This document shows, piece after piece, positions 1 through 9,474 of a stretch of 64,000 nucleotides of DNA. Where the stretch lies: assembly GCF_000712055.1 (NCBI RefSeq), contig NZ_JOOA01000002.1, forward strand, positions 1,798,001 to 1,862,000, written 5' to 3'. Source of the DNA: Ruminococcus sp. HUN007. Lineage in GTDB: Bacteria; Bacillota; Clostridia; Oscillospirales; Ruminococcaceae. The notes under the pieces are model-generated. The model did not search any database. It saw only the letters and a program-made list of their open reading frames with translations, and was not told where the DNA came from. How positions within the stretch are numbered: position 1 is the first letter of the stretch; each line of letters starts with the position of its first letter. The position numbers and the translations under genes were made by a program.

Positions 1-1034
1 TTCAGTTCACCGGCAATAAGTTCAAGGTCGGCAAGAACCTTTTCATTTTCCCATGTGCCCTCAGTAACTGCGTTCTTACAGCTGAAAGTTGTGAATTTCG
101 GGTTAGCCGATTCAACGTAGAAGGCAATGTCATCGCTTCCCTTTTCACACGGTACATTCCAGTGCCATGTACATGTTGCTATGCCGTGGTACTTGTTTGT
201 CCATTCTATTGCACGTTCCGGAGCATGGTCTCTCCAGTCGGAAGATGTGTTGTATGCAAGGAAGTCGATACCGCGGATCGCAGGCTGCTTGCCTGTTTCC
301 TTTTCAATGTATTCAAACTCTGCTTCGTTATCCTTGATGAATACGTCCGGGCTGTTCCAGAGATTATAGTTGTGGTCTCCGCAGTATTCCTGCTGACCGG
401 AAATGATGTGCTTGCCGTATGTGTCACAGAGATAGTTGTAGAGTCTCTTCGCCTGATCAGTTGCCTTCGGGTCGGAAAGAGTTCTTGTCGGTGAAAGATT
501 TGTAAGCTTTTCACTTGCCGGCTTGAGCTTAATATAGTCAAAGAATGTGTAGCCCCAGTAAGCCTTGAGCTCGATAGTGTTCTTACCCTTTTTAAGATTT
601 ACTATACCGCCTGAAGTCTCAGCAAATTTCAGTGTGTACGGACAGGTAAGCTCGCCCTGGTTCACACCGTTTATCTGAAGGTACTGCACCTTCTTTCTCG
701 GATCGCTCGGCTCTGCGTAGCATACGGTCATCTCATAAAGGCCTGCCTCCGGCATATCCACTTCAACACTCAGTGTAGTGTTTTTCTGGTCAAGATAGGC
801 AAAGCCCTTTCCTGAAAATCCGGTAAGGTCTGTTCCCTCCGGCCAGTCGCTCATGTCAACGTCACCGGCACCGTTTGCGTAGATCTTTCCGCCTTCGGTC
901 TTTCCATCCTCAAATTCGTACTTTACGCTGTTGTCCTCAGCTGCAGCCTTATCCATCAGAGATGTCGCAGGTGATACGGCAGCTGCTGCAAGAACGAGTG
1001 CTGCGGCTGCACTAAAGACCTTTTTAACTTTCAT
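1..1034 (-). CDS. Secreted beta-mannanase, CBM35-GH26 (3' end outside window)
   Basis: The protein reads leftward off the window edge; about 344 N-terminal residues are visible. It starts MKVKKVFSAAAALVLAAAAV, a clear signal peptide, so it is exported. Residues of about 35-165 form a carbohydrate-binding beta-sandwich of the CBM35 type (YEFEDGKTEGG, then WGYTFFDYIKLKP near its end). From about 175 on it matches the start of family GH26 (HIISGQQEY, IRGIDFLAYN, CTWHWNVP). GH26 enzymes are mostly endo-beta-1,4-mannanases; the catalytic glutamates lie beyond the window, so activity is inferred from family. The start ATG at 1034 is followed directly by the signal peptide. Any dockerin would be at the unseen C-terminus. 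Confidence 0.85.
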   Translation of the reverse strand, partial: MKVKKVFSAAAALVLAAAAVSPATSLMDKAAAEDNSVKYEFEDGKTEGGKIYANGAGDVDMSDWPEGTDLTGFSGKGFAYLDQKNTTLSVEVDMPEAGLYEMTVCYAEPSDPRKKVQYLQINGVNQGELTCPYTLKFAETSGGIVNLKKGKNTIELKAYWGYTFFDYIKLKPASEKLTNLSPTRTLSDPKATDQAKRLYNYLCDTYGKHIISGQQEYCGDHNYNLWNSPDVFIKDNEAEFEYIEKETGKQPAIRGIDFLAYNTSSDWRDHAPERAIEWTNKYHGIATCTWHWNVPCEKGSDDIAFYVESANPKFTTFSCKNAVTEGTWENEKVLADLELIAGEL

Positions 1035-1208
1035 CGAATACATCCTTTCATATAGTTGCACTTAAATCTCATCTGATTTAAGTAATCGTTTACTTTAAAT
1101 TAATTATAGCATATAAACTTAATTAATTCAACACTTCATAAAAAACAACTTGAACAAATTTAGCATATCAGATATAATAATATTATACGTATTTTGGAGA
1201 AAAATAAG

Positions 1209-1325
1209 CGGGCGCATATTTATTCATAAATATGCGCAGAGATACGGGGCGAAGCCCCCTTTTCCCTCATCCCGCAGATCCGGCGAAGCCAGATCTGCAG
1301 TTACTCAATGTTTTCATAAAGGAAT
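1209..1325. repeat. MITE-like palindromic repeat, diverged copy
   Basis: This stretch holds three hairpins in the same order as the better copies at 41,256 and 50,128: a long hairpin around TTATTCATAAATATGCGC, a CGGGGCGAAGCCCC hairpin, and a hairpin around GATCCGGCGAAGCCAGATC. The outer ends are diverged from the other copies. It fills most of the 300-bp gap between the mannanase and rnhA. Confidence 0.6.
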
Positions 1326-1334
1326 CAGTATCAT

Positions 1335-1784
1335 ATGAGCAGTTTAAAGGAAGTTAAAATATTTACAGACGGAGCGTGCAGCGGAAATCCGGGGCCGGGC
1401 GGATGGGGAGCCATTCTCCGCTACGGCGAGCACGAAAAGGAGCTTTCCGGCGGCGAGGCGCAGACTACCAACAACCGCATGGAACTGACAGCAGTGATAA
1501 GTGCACTGGCTGCACTGAAAGAACCGTGCAGTGTCACTGTCACCACCGACAGTCAGTACGTTTACAACAGTGTGACCAAAGGCTGGGTCTACGGCTGGCA
1601 GAAGAAAAACTGGATAAAGGAAAAGAACACTCCGGTTCCGAACACCGACCTGTGGAAACAGCTTCTCCCGCTTTTGAAAAAACATAAAGTTGAATTCAAC
1701 TGGGTACGCGGTCACAACGGTCATCCGGAAAATGAACGCTGCGACGAACTTGCTGTAATACAGCGTGACAGATACAGAGGATAA
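1335..1784 (+). CDS. rnhA: Ribonuclease HI
   Basis: This enzyme cuts the RNA strand of RNA-DNA hybrids in the cytoplasm. At 149 residues it has the normal length of the single-domain bacterial enzyme. The metal-binding carboxylates are all present: D12 in [17 protein letters not shown]50 in NNRMEL, D72 in TTDSQY and D137 in NERCDELA, with the histidine loop [11 protein letters not shown] before the last. The start ATG has AAAGGA upstream. It sits directly before the cysteine desulfurase gene with a 4-bp gap, so the two are probably co-transcribed. Confidence 0.95.
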   Translation: MSSLKEVKIFTDGACSGNPGPGGWGAILRYGEHEKELSGGEAQTTNNRMELTAVISALAALKEPCSVTVTTDSQYVYNSVTKGWVYGWQKKNWIKEKNTPVPNTDLWKQLLPLLKKHKVEFNWVRGHNGHPENERCDELAVIQRDRYRG

Positions 1785-1788
1785 TAAA

Positions 1789-2931
1789 ATGGAAAAGAAA
1801 TTCGTTTACGCCGATAACGCAGCAACAACAAGGATATCGCAGAGCGTTCTCGATGCCATGATGCCGTACCTCACAGATCAGTTCGGCAACCCTTCCGGAG
1901 TATACAGCATCGGCCGCAGGGCCAGAAGAGCGGTCGAGACTGCCAGACAGAAAGCCGCTCAGGCACTGGGATGTGAACCGTCGGAGATCTGTTTCACAAG
2001 CGGCGGCACTGAGTCGGACAACTGGGCGCTTGCCGGAACGTACAGAGCTCTTGCTCCTGAAGGAAAGAAGCGCATCATTTCCACTGTCATCGAACATCCG
2101 GCAGTGCTCAATACGCTTGAATATCTGAAAAAACAGGGTGCGGACATCGTGCTCCTTCCGGTCGCGGAAAACGGACGTATCGATCCGGAAGAAGTAAGAA
2201 AAGCGATCACTCCGGACACTGCACTCGTTTCAGTGATGGCCGCAAACAACGAGACCGGCGTTATACAGCCTGTTGATGAGATAAGCAGAATATGCGAGGA
2301 GCATGAAGTCCTGTTCCACACCGACGCAGTTCAGGCAGTCCCGCACCTGCGCTTCGACCTTGCGCACAGCGGCATCAGTCTGCTTTCCCTTTCCGGTCAC
2401 AAGCTGCACGCACCAAAAGGTACCGGAATACTGTACATTAAAAACGGTCTTTCCGTTTCGCAGATCCTTTTCGGCGGTTCACAGGAAAGCGGTCTTCGTC
2501 CCGGCACTGAAAACACGGCAGCCATAGCCGGGCTCGGAAAAGCTCTCGAAGACCTGTTTCCGGATCACGAAGACAGAAATGCACGTATCAGCGCTCTTCG
2601 CGACAAACTGGCTGACGGCCTTCTGAAAAACGAGGGCGTGATAATGAACGGAGACCGGGAAAATATGCTTCCGGGACACTGCAGTATTTCCGTAAAGGGA
2701 GCTGACGGAGAAAAGCTTCTTCTCATGCTCGACCTCAAAGGAATATGTGCATCTGCCGGATCAGCCTGCACATCCGGTGACGCAGAACCTTCCCATGTAC
2801 TGAAAGCAATGGGCGTAAAAAATGATTACATTAACGGCTCGGTACGTTTCACCCTCGACGAATACAACACTGAAGAAGACGTAGACTACATAACGGAAAC
2901 TTTTGCAGAAATACTGAAAAAAGCTCTTTAA
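1789..2931 (+). CDS. nifS: Cysteine desulfurase, NifS/IscS type
   Basis: This PLP enzyme takes sulfur from cysteine to give alanine and an enzyme persulfide, feeding iron-sulfur cluster and thio-modification pathways. The protein is 380 residues, normal for class V aminotransferase-fold desulfurases. Visible landmarks are YADNAATT at the N-terminus, the PLP aspartate in FHTDAVQA, the PLP-binding lysine in SLSGHKLHAPKG (about residue 204) and the active cysteine in SAGSACTSG (about 328). I chose the ATG at 1789 because AGAGGA at 1776-1781 is well spaced; the reading frame stays open 8 codons further upstream into rnhA. No iscU-like scaffold gene lies beside it, so its acceptor is unknown. Confidence 0.92.
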   Translation: MEKKFVYADNAATTRISQSVLDAMMPYLTDQFGNPSGVYSIGRRARRAVETARQKAAQALGCEPSEICFTSGGTESDNWALAGTYRALAPEGKKRIISTVIEHPAVLNTLEYLKKQGADIVLLPVAENGRIDPEEVRKAITPDTALVSVMAANNETGVIQPVDEISRICEEHEVLFHTDAVQAVPHLRFDLAHSGISLLSLSGHKLHAPKGTGILYIKNGLSVSQILFGGSQESGLRPGTENTAAIAGLGKALEDLFPDHEDRNARISALRDKLADGLLKNEGVIMNGDRENMLPGHCSISVKGADGEKLLLMLDLKGICASAGSACTSGDAEPSHVLKAMGVKNDYINGSVRFTLDEYNTEEDVDYITETFAEILKKAL

Positions 2932-2992
2932 AAAAAGCTGCATGATCAGTATTTCGGACAGGCAGGGACCCGATTAAATCTGCACGAAACAG

Positions 2993-3046
2993 AAAAAGCA
3001 TATCCCTCCCGCGTAAACATTGATGCGGGTAAGGATATGCTTTTTT
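2993..3046. terminator. Bidirectional intrinsic terminator
   Basis: Arms AAAAGCATATCC (2994-3005) and GGATATGCTTTT (3033-3044) pair perfectly, with an inner CCCGC/GCGGG stem and runs of A and T on the two sides. It lies between the convergent cysteine desulfurase and zinc-ribbon genes. Confidence 0.85.
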
Positions 3047-3087
3047 ATGTCACGGGATCTCATGAATTCCCGCGTCTGCAGTTATAT

Positions 3088-4359
3088 TCACTTGTCAGCG
3101 AGCACCTTTGTGGTGTACTGACGTACATAAAGATCACGTCTGGTCGTAAAATCAGTTTCGGCATCGCCTGCAAAGGTATCAGGTTCTGTCTCGTACGTTT
3201 TTCTGCAGCTTCTCACTGCTGCAGAACAGACGAGAAACGCTGCTGCTGCACCGAGCAGCGAACCTATTCCTATACTTTTGGCCAGCACACTGCCCTGACC
3301 TCCGGATCCGGTAAAGCCTGTAACTGTTGTAAGAACACAGGTCAGAAGCACTACGGTCACAAAGACAAGCAGCGCCCAGAGCGAGATCTTAAGCGAAGAC
3401 ACCGGCATCCTGCCGGCAAATTTTCCGGTCTGCCCGTTTACTGCGAAGCGATAGGTCTTCCTGCCGCTGGTGTAGGTCAGAAGCCACATCGGTACAAGCA
3501 CATAGTTCCAGCTTGCTCCGAGAATATCGATATCCTCATTCTGCGGTATGAACTCGTTGTACTTTGAGACAGACTTTCTGACAGTTTTTTTAGCGTCAGC
3601 TATTACCTTTTCCTTTATACATCTGAAGGCTTCTCCCTTGTTCACGGAACAGTACTCCGCCGGATAGCGGTATATATCCGAAGGATCAAAACGCTGAAGC
3701 TTTGTAAAATCATAGTTTCCTGCCATGTCGAGCAGTTCTTTGTCCAGTTTTCCGACTGCATCCGAAGGAACTGAAAAATACTCGGCTCCGCCGTGTCTTT
3801 CAATTGAATAGTCTCTCGTCTCAGTGTAAAGATCCCTGCCGTATATCCACGACTTGATTATTTTTCCTGTACCGATAACGTTTATTCCGACATTGCAGTC
3901 AGCCATCCACACCGGCAGATATACTCCTTTCAGACCTGAAAGCACCTCGTCCGAAGAAAAGAACGAAGGAGAGAGTCTGCCGTAGGCAAGGTTTTCCCTG
4001 AATATTTCGACCGCCTTGTCAGATCCGATCTCAAACGGAAGTATTCCTTCCGGACGATAGCCGGCAGGAAGGCTGCCTTTTTTCTGCAGTCCTCCGCCGC
4101 AGCAGAAGCACCACCCGATCTTAAGATCGGCTTCCGCCATTATTTCAGCTCCGCATACGGTGCATTTATAAAGCTCGCCCTGACAGAACTCATCATCATC
4201 TCCTGCTGGTTTTTCTGCAGGAGATGAGCCTTTTCCCTTGAACAGCTTTTTTACCTGTTCATCAGTAAAAAAACTTCCGCAGCTTCTGCAGCCGAATTTC
4301 CGGTGATCAGCTCTGTATTCCAGAGTACCGTCGCAGTTCGGACACTTACTCTGTCCCAT
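3088..4359 (-). CDS. Membrane protein with TFIIB-type zinc ribbons
   Basis: I recognise the architecture but not a specific function. The first 20 residues form a zinc ribbon (CPNCDGTL, then CRSCG), and a second ribbon follows near residue 65-90 (CTVCGAEI, then CFCCGGG). The middle region is soluble, with LPFEIGSDKA typical of this group of firmicute ribbon proteins. Two hydrophobic helices lie near the C-terminus (around LLVFVTVVLLTCVLT and IGIGSLLGAAAAFLV), so it is probably anchored with its ribbons inside. I chose the ATG at 4359 because AGGTGG lies at the right distance; a GTG at 4368 is possible. The start overlaps the end of the upstream lipoprotein gene by 14 bp, so translation is likely coupled. 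Confidence 0.75.
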   Translation of the reverse strand: MGQSKCPNCDGTLEYRADHRKFGCRSCGSFFTDEQVKKLFKGKGSSPAEKPAGDDDEFCQGELYKCTVCGAEIMAEADLKIGWCFCCGGGLQKKGSLPAGYRPEGILPFEIGSDKAVEIFRENLAYGRLSPSFFSSDEVLSGLKGVYLPVWMADCNVGINVIGTGKIIKSWIYGRDLYTETRDYSIERHGGAEYFSVPSDAVGKLDKELLDMAGNYDFTKLQRFDPSDIYRYPAEYCSVNKGEAFRCIKEKVIADAKKTVRKSVSKYNEFIPQNEDIDILGASWNYVLVPMWLLTYTSGRKTYRFAVNGQTGKFAGRMPVSSLKISLWALLVFVTVVLLTCVLTTVTGFTGSGGQGSVLAKSIGIGSLLGAAAAFLVCSAAVRSCRKTYETEPDTFAGDAETDFTTRRDLYVRQYTTKVLADK

Positions 4360-5269
4360 TTTCACCACCTGTATTTTCTGCCGCTTCAGTTACTTCTTCC
4401 TCTGCCTCTGTTACTTCGGCATCTGAAGTATCGCTTTCACCTTCCGCATCAGCTGCCCCTTCACCGCTCTTATAAACCAGCGGGATCGATTTTCCTTCTT
4501 CATCATAGAAAGTAAGGTTATCGATATAAACATCTGCCTGATTCGGTATGCTCCATCTCATGAAAACAAGAGTTGAATCAGTTGTTCCGTCAACATATCC
4601 CTTTAACAGCCATTTGCCGTCAACGTGAAGATGTACCCAGCTGCACTGCCACTCAGCCGCTGCATATTCACTTGATGAGCCGTTCGGAACATACCAGTCG
4701 GAACAGTCTTCGCCGATGTTTGAGCCGAATGTGCCCATAAAATTGCCCGGCACATGAAGCATGGTTCCGTCATCCGTCCTGAAATCGCCTGCTGCAGCCT
4801 GGGTGAGGTCACAGCTGAAACTCTTTACCTTGCTTAAATTTTCCGAACCTACAAGTTCATCCATATCGAAAACGATCTTCGGAGTCTTGTATTTGCCTTT
4901 TTCATTGTCGAAGTCAAGAACTTCTATCTTCAGCTGCTTTGTACCCTTGAAATCAGCTACTGAAAGACGGCAGTTACTCTCGTCATTTTCAAAGTTGTTT
5001 TCATTCATGCAGTGCGCGGTGTAAAGATCACCGTCGTCAAATGTGATCGAGTTCTCATCTGCCACAAGCTCCGGATAATCCGGTTCCACGTATTCTTCTT
5101 CAGTTTCTTCCGGGATGCTTTCCTCTCCGTCCTGCACTGTTTCAGCCTCAGTGATCTGTGCAGCACTGTCAGTCTGATCAGGTGTGCTTCCTGCCGGTTC
5201 TGAACTGCATGAAGCTGCAGCAGCAGACAAAACAAATGCAGCAAGAATCAATGATATATTCTTTTTCAT
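4346..5269 (-). CDS. Putative lipoprotein with carbohydrate-binding-like domain
   Basis: The protein of 307 residues starts MKKNISLILAAFVLSAAAAS and then Cys, which fits a lipobox, so it is probably fixed to the outer face of the membrane. An acidic Ser/Thr/Glu linker follows. The central part ends in WSIPNQADVYIDNLTFYD, which resembles the final strands of carbohydrate-binding jelly-roll domains; that reading is inference. The C-terminal 40 residues are a Glu/Ala-rich tail. The gene begins 9 bp after the mfd stop and overlaps the next gene, so it is the fourth gene of the glmU-pth-mfd operon. No known function was recognised. Confidence 0.7.
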   Translation of the reverse strand: MKKNISLILAAFVLSAAAASCSSEPAGSTPDQTDSAAQITEAETVQDGEESIPEETEEEYVEPDYPELVADENSITFDDGDLYTAHCMNENNFENDESNCRLSVADFKGTKQLKIEVLDFDNEKGKYKTPKIVFDMDELVGSENLSKVKSFSCDLTQAAAGDFRTDDGTMLHVPGNFMGTFGSNIGEDCSDWYVPNGSSSEYAAAEWQCSWVHLHVDGKWLLKGYVDGTTDSTLVFMRWSIPNQADVYIDNLTFYDEEGKSIPLVYKSGEGAADAEGESDTSDAEVTEAEEEVTEAAENTGGENGTE

Positions 5270-5278
5270 ATTGAATCC

Positions 5279-8200
5279 TTATCCTTTCGTAGTTTCAGGG
5301 ACGCCGACTGATTCACTCATTATGTCAATTACCTCTTCCATAAGCTTTGCCGGTTTGTCCGTTTTTGCAAGCTTTACGCTTATGTACGGTTTCGCAAGGC
5401 TGTTGAACATCACCCTCGCCCTGTAATGTGCCGACAGAGCCTTGATCTGGGACATCTGCGGAGACGCGGTATAGAAGAGCATGTATCCGTTTCGCTGTGT
5501 TATCTCCGTGATTCCGAGGCGGGCCGCTCTGTTTCTGAGGAGTGATACGCTTATCAGGCCGAGTATAGCCTTCGGCGGCTCTCCGAAACGGTCAGTAAAC
5601 TCTTCGGTAAGCTCTTCGCTGTCCTCTTTCGTGCTTATTATTGCGATCTTCTTGTATGCATCTATCCTCTGAGCCAGACTCTCAATGTAGTCTTCAGGAA
5701 TATGAGCATCTATCTGAACGTCAACGACGCACTCGCTCGCCTTTTCAGGTACTTCGCCCTTTTCTTCGGCTATCGCTTCGGAAAGAAGCTTTATGTACAT
5801 TTCATATCCGACTGTTTCGATGTGTCCGTGCTGCTTTCCGCTGAGAATACTTCCGGCACCTCTTATCTCCAGATCACGCAGAGCGATCCTGAATCCGCTT
5901 CCGAACTGCGTGAATTCTCTGATCGCTTCAAGACGCTTTGTCGAAACCTCGTTCAATACCTTGCCGCGCCTGAATGTAAAATAGGCATAGGCCCTTCTGT
6001 TCGAACGTCCGACACGTCCGCGGAGCTGATAAAGCTGTGCAAGTCCGAAACGGTCCGCATCCTCAATGACAAGAGTATTGACGTTCGGCACATCCACACC
6101 CGTTTCGATTATTGTCGTGGAAACGAGAATGTCCACCTCGTGGTCAAGAAGCTGACGCCATCTCTCCGACATCATTTCCTCGGTCATCTGTCCGTGAGCA
6201 TAGGTGATTCTTGCATCCGGAAGCATTTCGTGGAGCTTTGCAGCACAGGCTGCGATGGTTTCCACGCGGTTGTGAATGTAGTAGACCTGACCGCCTCGCT
6301 TGAGTTCCTTCGCGATCGCCTGCGCGATGACCGCTTCGTTGTGTTCGATAACATATGTCTGAACAGGATGACGGTCCTGCGGAGGTTCCTCGATGACCGA
6401 CATGTCACGTATACCGCTCATGGCCATGTTCAGCGTTCTCGGTATCGGAGTAGCCGACAGCGTAAGAACGTCAACACCGATAAAGTTCTCCTTGAACTTT
6501 TCCTTGTGCTTTATTCCGAAACGCTGTTCCTCATCTATGATCGCAAGTCCCAGGTCACGGAACTTAACATCTTTCTGTACAAGGCGGTGCGTACCGATAA
6601 TCATGTCTATCTTTCCGGCTGCAAGATCCTTGAGGATCTCTTTCTGCTGTTTCGGTGTTCTGAAACGTGAGAGAAGTTCGATCTTTACCGGGAAATGCTC
6701 GAATCTTTTCAGTGCGGTCTGATAATGCTGCCACGCAAGCACCGTTGTCGGCGCAAGAAGTGCGCACTGCTTGCCGTCGAATATACATTTGAAAGCCGCA
6801 CGGAACGCTACCTCCGTCTTTCCGAATCCGACGTCACCGCACAGAAGTCTGTCCATAGGACTGCCCTTCTCCATATCGTGCTTGATCTCTTCGATACAGG
6901 TGAGCTGGTCATTGGTCTCAACATACGGGAAACGGTTTTCAAAATCACGCTGGAGCTCGTTGTCCGGTGAAAAAGCAAATCCCTGTGTTTTTTCACGCTT
7001 TGCGTAGAGTGCGATAAGTTCTGCAGCCATATCCTTTACTGCACGTTTTACGTTATTGCGCGTCTTCTGCCACTCGTTCGACGAAAGCTTGTTGAGCTTT
7101 ACTCCTGCGTCATCGCGTCCGCCTATATATTTTGATACCATATCGAGCTGGGTGACAGGAACGTAGAGAACGTCCTTGCCGGCATACTGAATGGTGATGT
7201 AGTCCTTGGTAACTCCTTCAAGTTCCAGCTTTCTTATTCCGACAAAACGGCCTATGCCGTGAAGGGCGTGAACTATAAGGTCGCCCGGTACAATGTCGGA
7301 AAGTCCGCGTATCTCCTTGCCGAGCTTGTTGTTCTTAAGCTTTTTCCTGCGTGAGCTGATGGCACGTGCCTGCGAGATAAGAGCGTACTTTGTTTCCGGA
7401 TAGTCAAATCCGGATGAAAGGCTTCCGTTCATGAGCAGAACTGTGCCCGGTTCAGGCACGGTGTTCTCTCCGGCAGTAACTACCGTAAATCCGTCGTCTT
7501 CAAGATCCTTCGCGATAATCGGAAGTGTTTTTTCACTTCCGGCCATAAGTATCACCCTGTAGCCGCTGTCGCAGTAGGAACGAAGATCTTCATTCAGCTG
7601 ACGCATCTCGCCGCCCCAGGTGGAAGTCTGGACTGCTTCAAAGCTGATTATATGGTGATAAGGCACTCTGTCCGCACCGCTGAAGAACGTCGTCAGAAAA
7701 AAGCATGTCCTGTCATTCAGGCTGTCAGCAAGCTTCTGAAAGTTCATATACTGGGAACAGAGCGAACGTATCATTTCTCCGTCCTCAAGCATTATGCGGA
7801 CGTCTTCGGTGTACTGTCCCTCGATTCCCTTTACACGGTTCATTATCTGGCTGTATTCGTTGAAGAACACGGCGCCGCTGCAGTAATCGAAAAACTGAGG
7901 AGTATTCCGGAAAGATCAGGTTGATGTACTTGTCCGAGTTTTCAATAAATATGCCCTGACGAAGTTTTTCTATGTCAGCTGCGGCCTTTTCACGGAACTT
8001 TCCGGCATTTGCCGCACGCGACTGTCCGGCAGTCTTTTCTATAAGATCCGCAAGTGCTGACGGTTCATAGATGAGCTCACGCGAAGGGATTATCATTACC
8101 TCTTCAACGCTGTCAGTTCTTCTCTGGCTTTCAGGATCGAAGTAATTTATACTGTCGACCTCGTCGCCCCAGAACTCGATTCTGTACGGAGCCGGAGCCT

Positions 8201-8753
8201 GCGGCGAATAGATATCAACGATCGAGCCTCTTATCGAAAACTGTGAAGGTCCTTCAATGCTTTCGCACTTTGTGTATCCGCAGCGGACAAGCCTCTTTGC
8301 AAGGTCTGATGTATCGAATTCGCTGCCTTTTTTTATAACGAACGAGTTTTCACGGAGAGCTTCCGACGGAGGCACGTACTGCATTACTGCCTCGGCGCCG
8401 GCTGCGACTATGCGGCATCTGCCTTCGAGTATTTTTGAAAGCACGCCAAGACGGGCATGTTCATATTCATGAGACACGCCCTCTGCTGAATGTATAGTGT
8501 ATTCCCTCGACGGAAAACAGACCGCAATCTCCTCAGAAGCCATTTCATTTATGTCTTCCGCCAGCCTGCGGGCTGTATTGTCATCGTCCGTGATAACCAG
8601 TGCAGTATGCTGCTCCGAAACCGTGAGCAGAAGCTGCGCCTTGTGTATCTGAGCAAGTCCGGTCACGCATACTGGTGAAACACTGTCACGCAGACAGCGT
8701 TCAACATCACCGTACCCTGAAAGTTCCCGGAAACTCTGTTGAAAAATGTTCAA
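5279..8753 (-). pseudogene. mfd: Transcription-repair coupling factor Mfd, frameshifted in this sequence
   Basis: Mfd removes stalled RNA polymerase from DNA lesions and recruits UvrA. Two reading frames cover it: 8753 down to about 7890 holds the UvrB-like N-terminal domains, and about 7890 down to 5279 holds the polymerase-interacting domain (HALHGIGRFVGI), the helicase (LLCGDVGFGKTEVAFRA, AIIDEEQRFG, QLRGRVGRS) and the C-terminal TRCF domain. They join at a run of five A at 7890-7894; with four, the protein reads SVFDYCSGAVFFNEYSQ and has 1157 residues, the normal length. The extra base is probably a sequencing error because the rest of the gene is intact. It lies between pth and a lipoprotein gene in one operon. 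Confidence 0.93.
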
Positions 8754-8767
8754 TTTGATTCCTCTAA

Positions 8768-9388
8768 TCAGTTAAATTTATTCATGGCTTCATTTATCTT
8801 TCCTGCCACCATAAGTTCTGCTGCCTCAGCCGCATGTCCGCATGCTTCCTTCATTTTCGGAATGTCGTCTGCGCTGAAGTTTGAAAGCACCCAGTCTGCA
8901 AGATTGTAGTCCGGATGCGGCTTTTTGCCGACGCCAAGCTTTATGCGCGGAAAAGTGTCCTTTCCGGTCAGATAAATGATGCTCTTGATACCGTTGTGTC
9001 CGCCGTCGCTGCCCTTGCGTCTTATGCGCATCTTCGACGGTTCAAGTGAGATGTCGTCATAGATAACGATAAGATGATCGGTATCGAGCTTGTAGAAATT
9101 CAGTGCTTCAACTACCGCCTCACCGCTGTTGTTCATATAGGTGGACGGCTTCATGAGAAGACATTTCTTCCCTGCGATCGTACATTCCCCGCAGAGCGAC
9201 TTGAATTTTATACGCTTCACATCGGCACCGAGCTTTTCTGCAAGCGTATCAACTGCCATGAAACCGGCGTTGTGCCTTGTGTCCTGATACTGTATTCCCG
9301 GATTTCCAAGACCGACTATTATATATTCCACCGGCCCTGTACTGGTCTGTCCGGAAGATATCTGATTAAACAGATCCATTATGCCCAT
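8768..9388 (-). CDS. pth: Peptidyl-tRNA hydrolase
   Basis: The enzyme frees tRNA from peptidyl-tRNAs that drop off ribosomes. The protein of 206 residues has the catalytic region GLGNPGIQYQDTRHNAGF (catalytic His in TRHN), the asparagine of MNNSGEAV and the aspartate region IYDDISLEPSKMRIR, followed by GSDGGHNGIKSI. It has about 20 extra residues before the usual start (MGIMDLFNQISSGQ); GGAGAG upstream of the ATG at 9388 supports this longer start. The mfd gene begins 14 bp downstream and glmU lies upstream, a common firmicute order. Confidence 0.96.
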   Translation of the reverse strand: MGIMDLFNQISSGQTSTGPVEYIIVGLGNPGIQYQDTRHNAGFMAVDTLAEKLGADVKRIKFKSLCGECTIAGKKCLLMKPSTYMNNSGEAVVEALNFYKLDTDHLIVIYDDISLEPSKMRIRRKGSDGGHNGIKSIIYLTGKDTFPRIKLGVGKKPHPDYNLADWVLSNFSADDIPKMKEACGHAAEAAELMVAGKINEAMNKFN

Positions 9389-9474
9389 TTTTATCTCTCC
9401 GTTATCTTTATAACCCCGCGCTGATCACTGCAGGTTTTCTTTTCCCGCGCCTCACCGGAGAGGCTGCAGGATGA

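Noticed and set aside
1150-1338. 62-residue plus-strand frame before rnhA
   Set aside because: It crosses the MITE-like repeat and overlaps the rnhA start; no ribosome site.
5702-6670. 322-residue plus-strand frame
   Set aside because: It is antisense to the helicase part of mfd, which has clear motifs.
5279-8753. Mfd as two separate genes
   Set aside because: The second frame starts in mid-domain without a ribosome site; one base restores a single protein.
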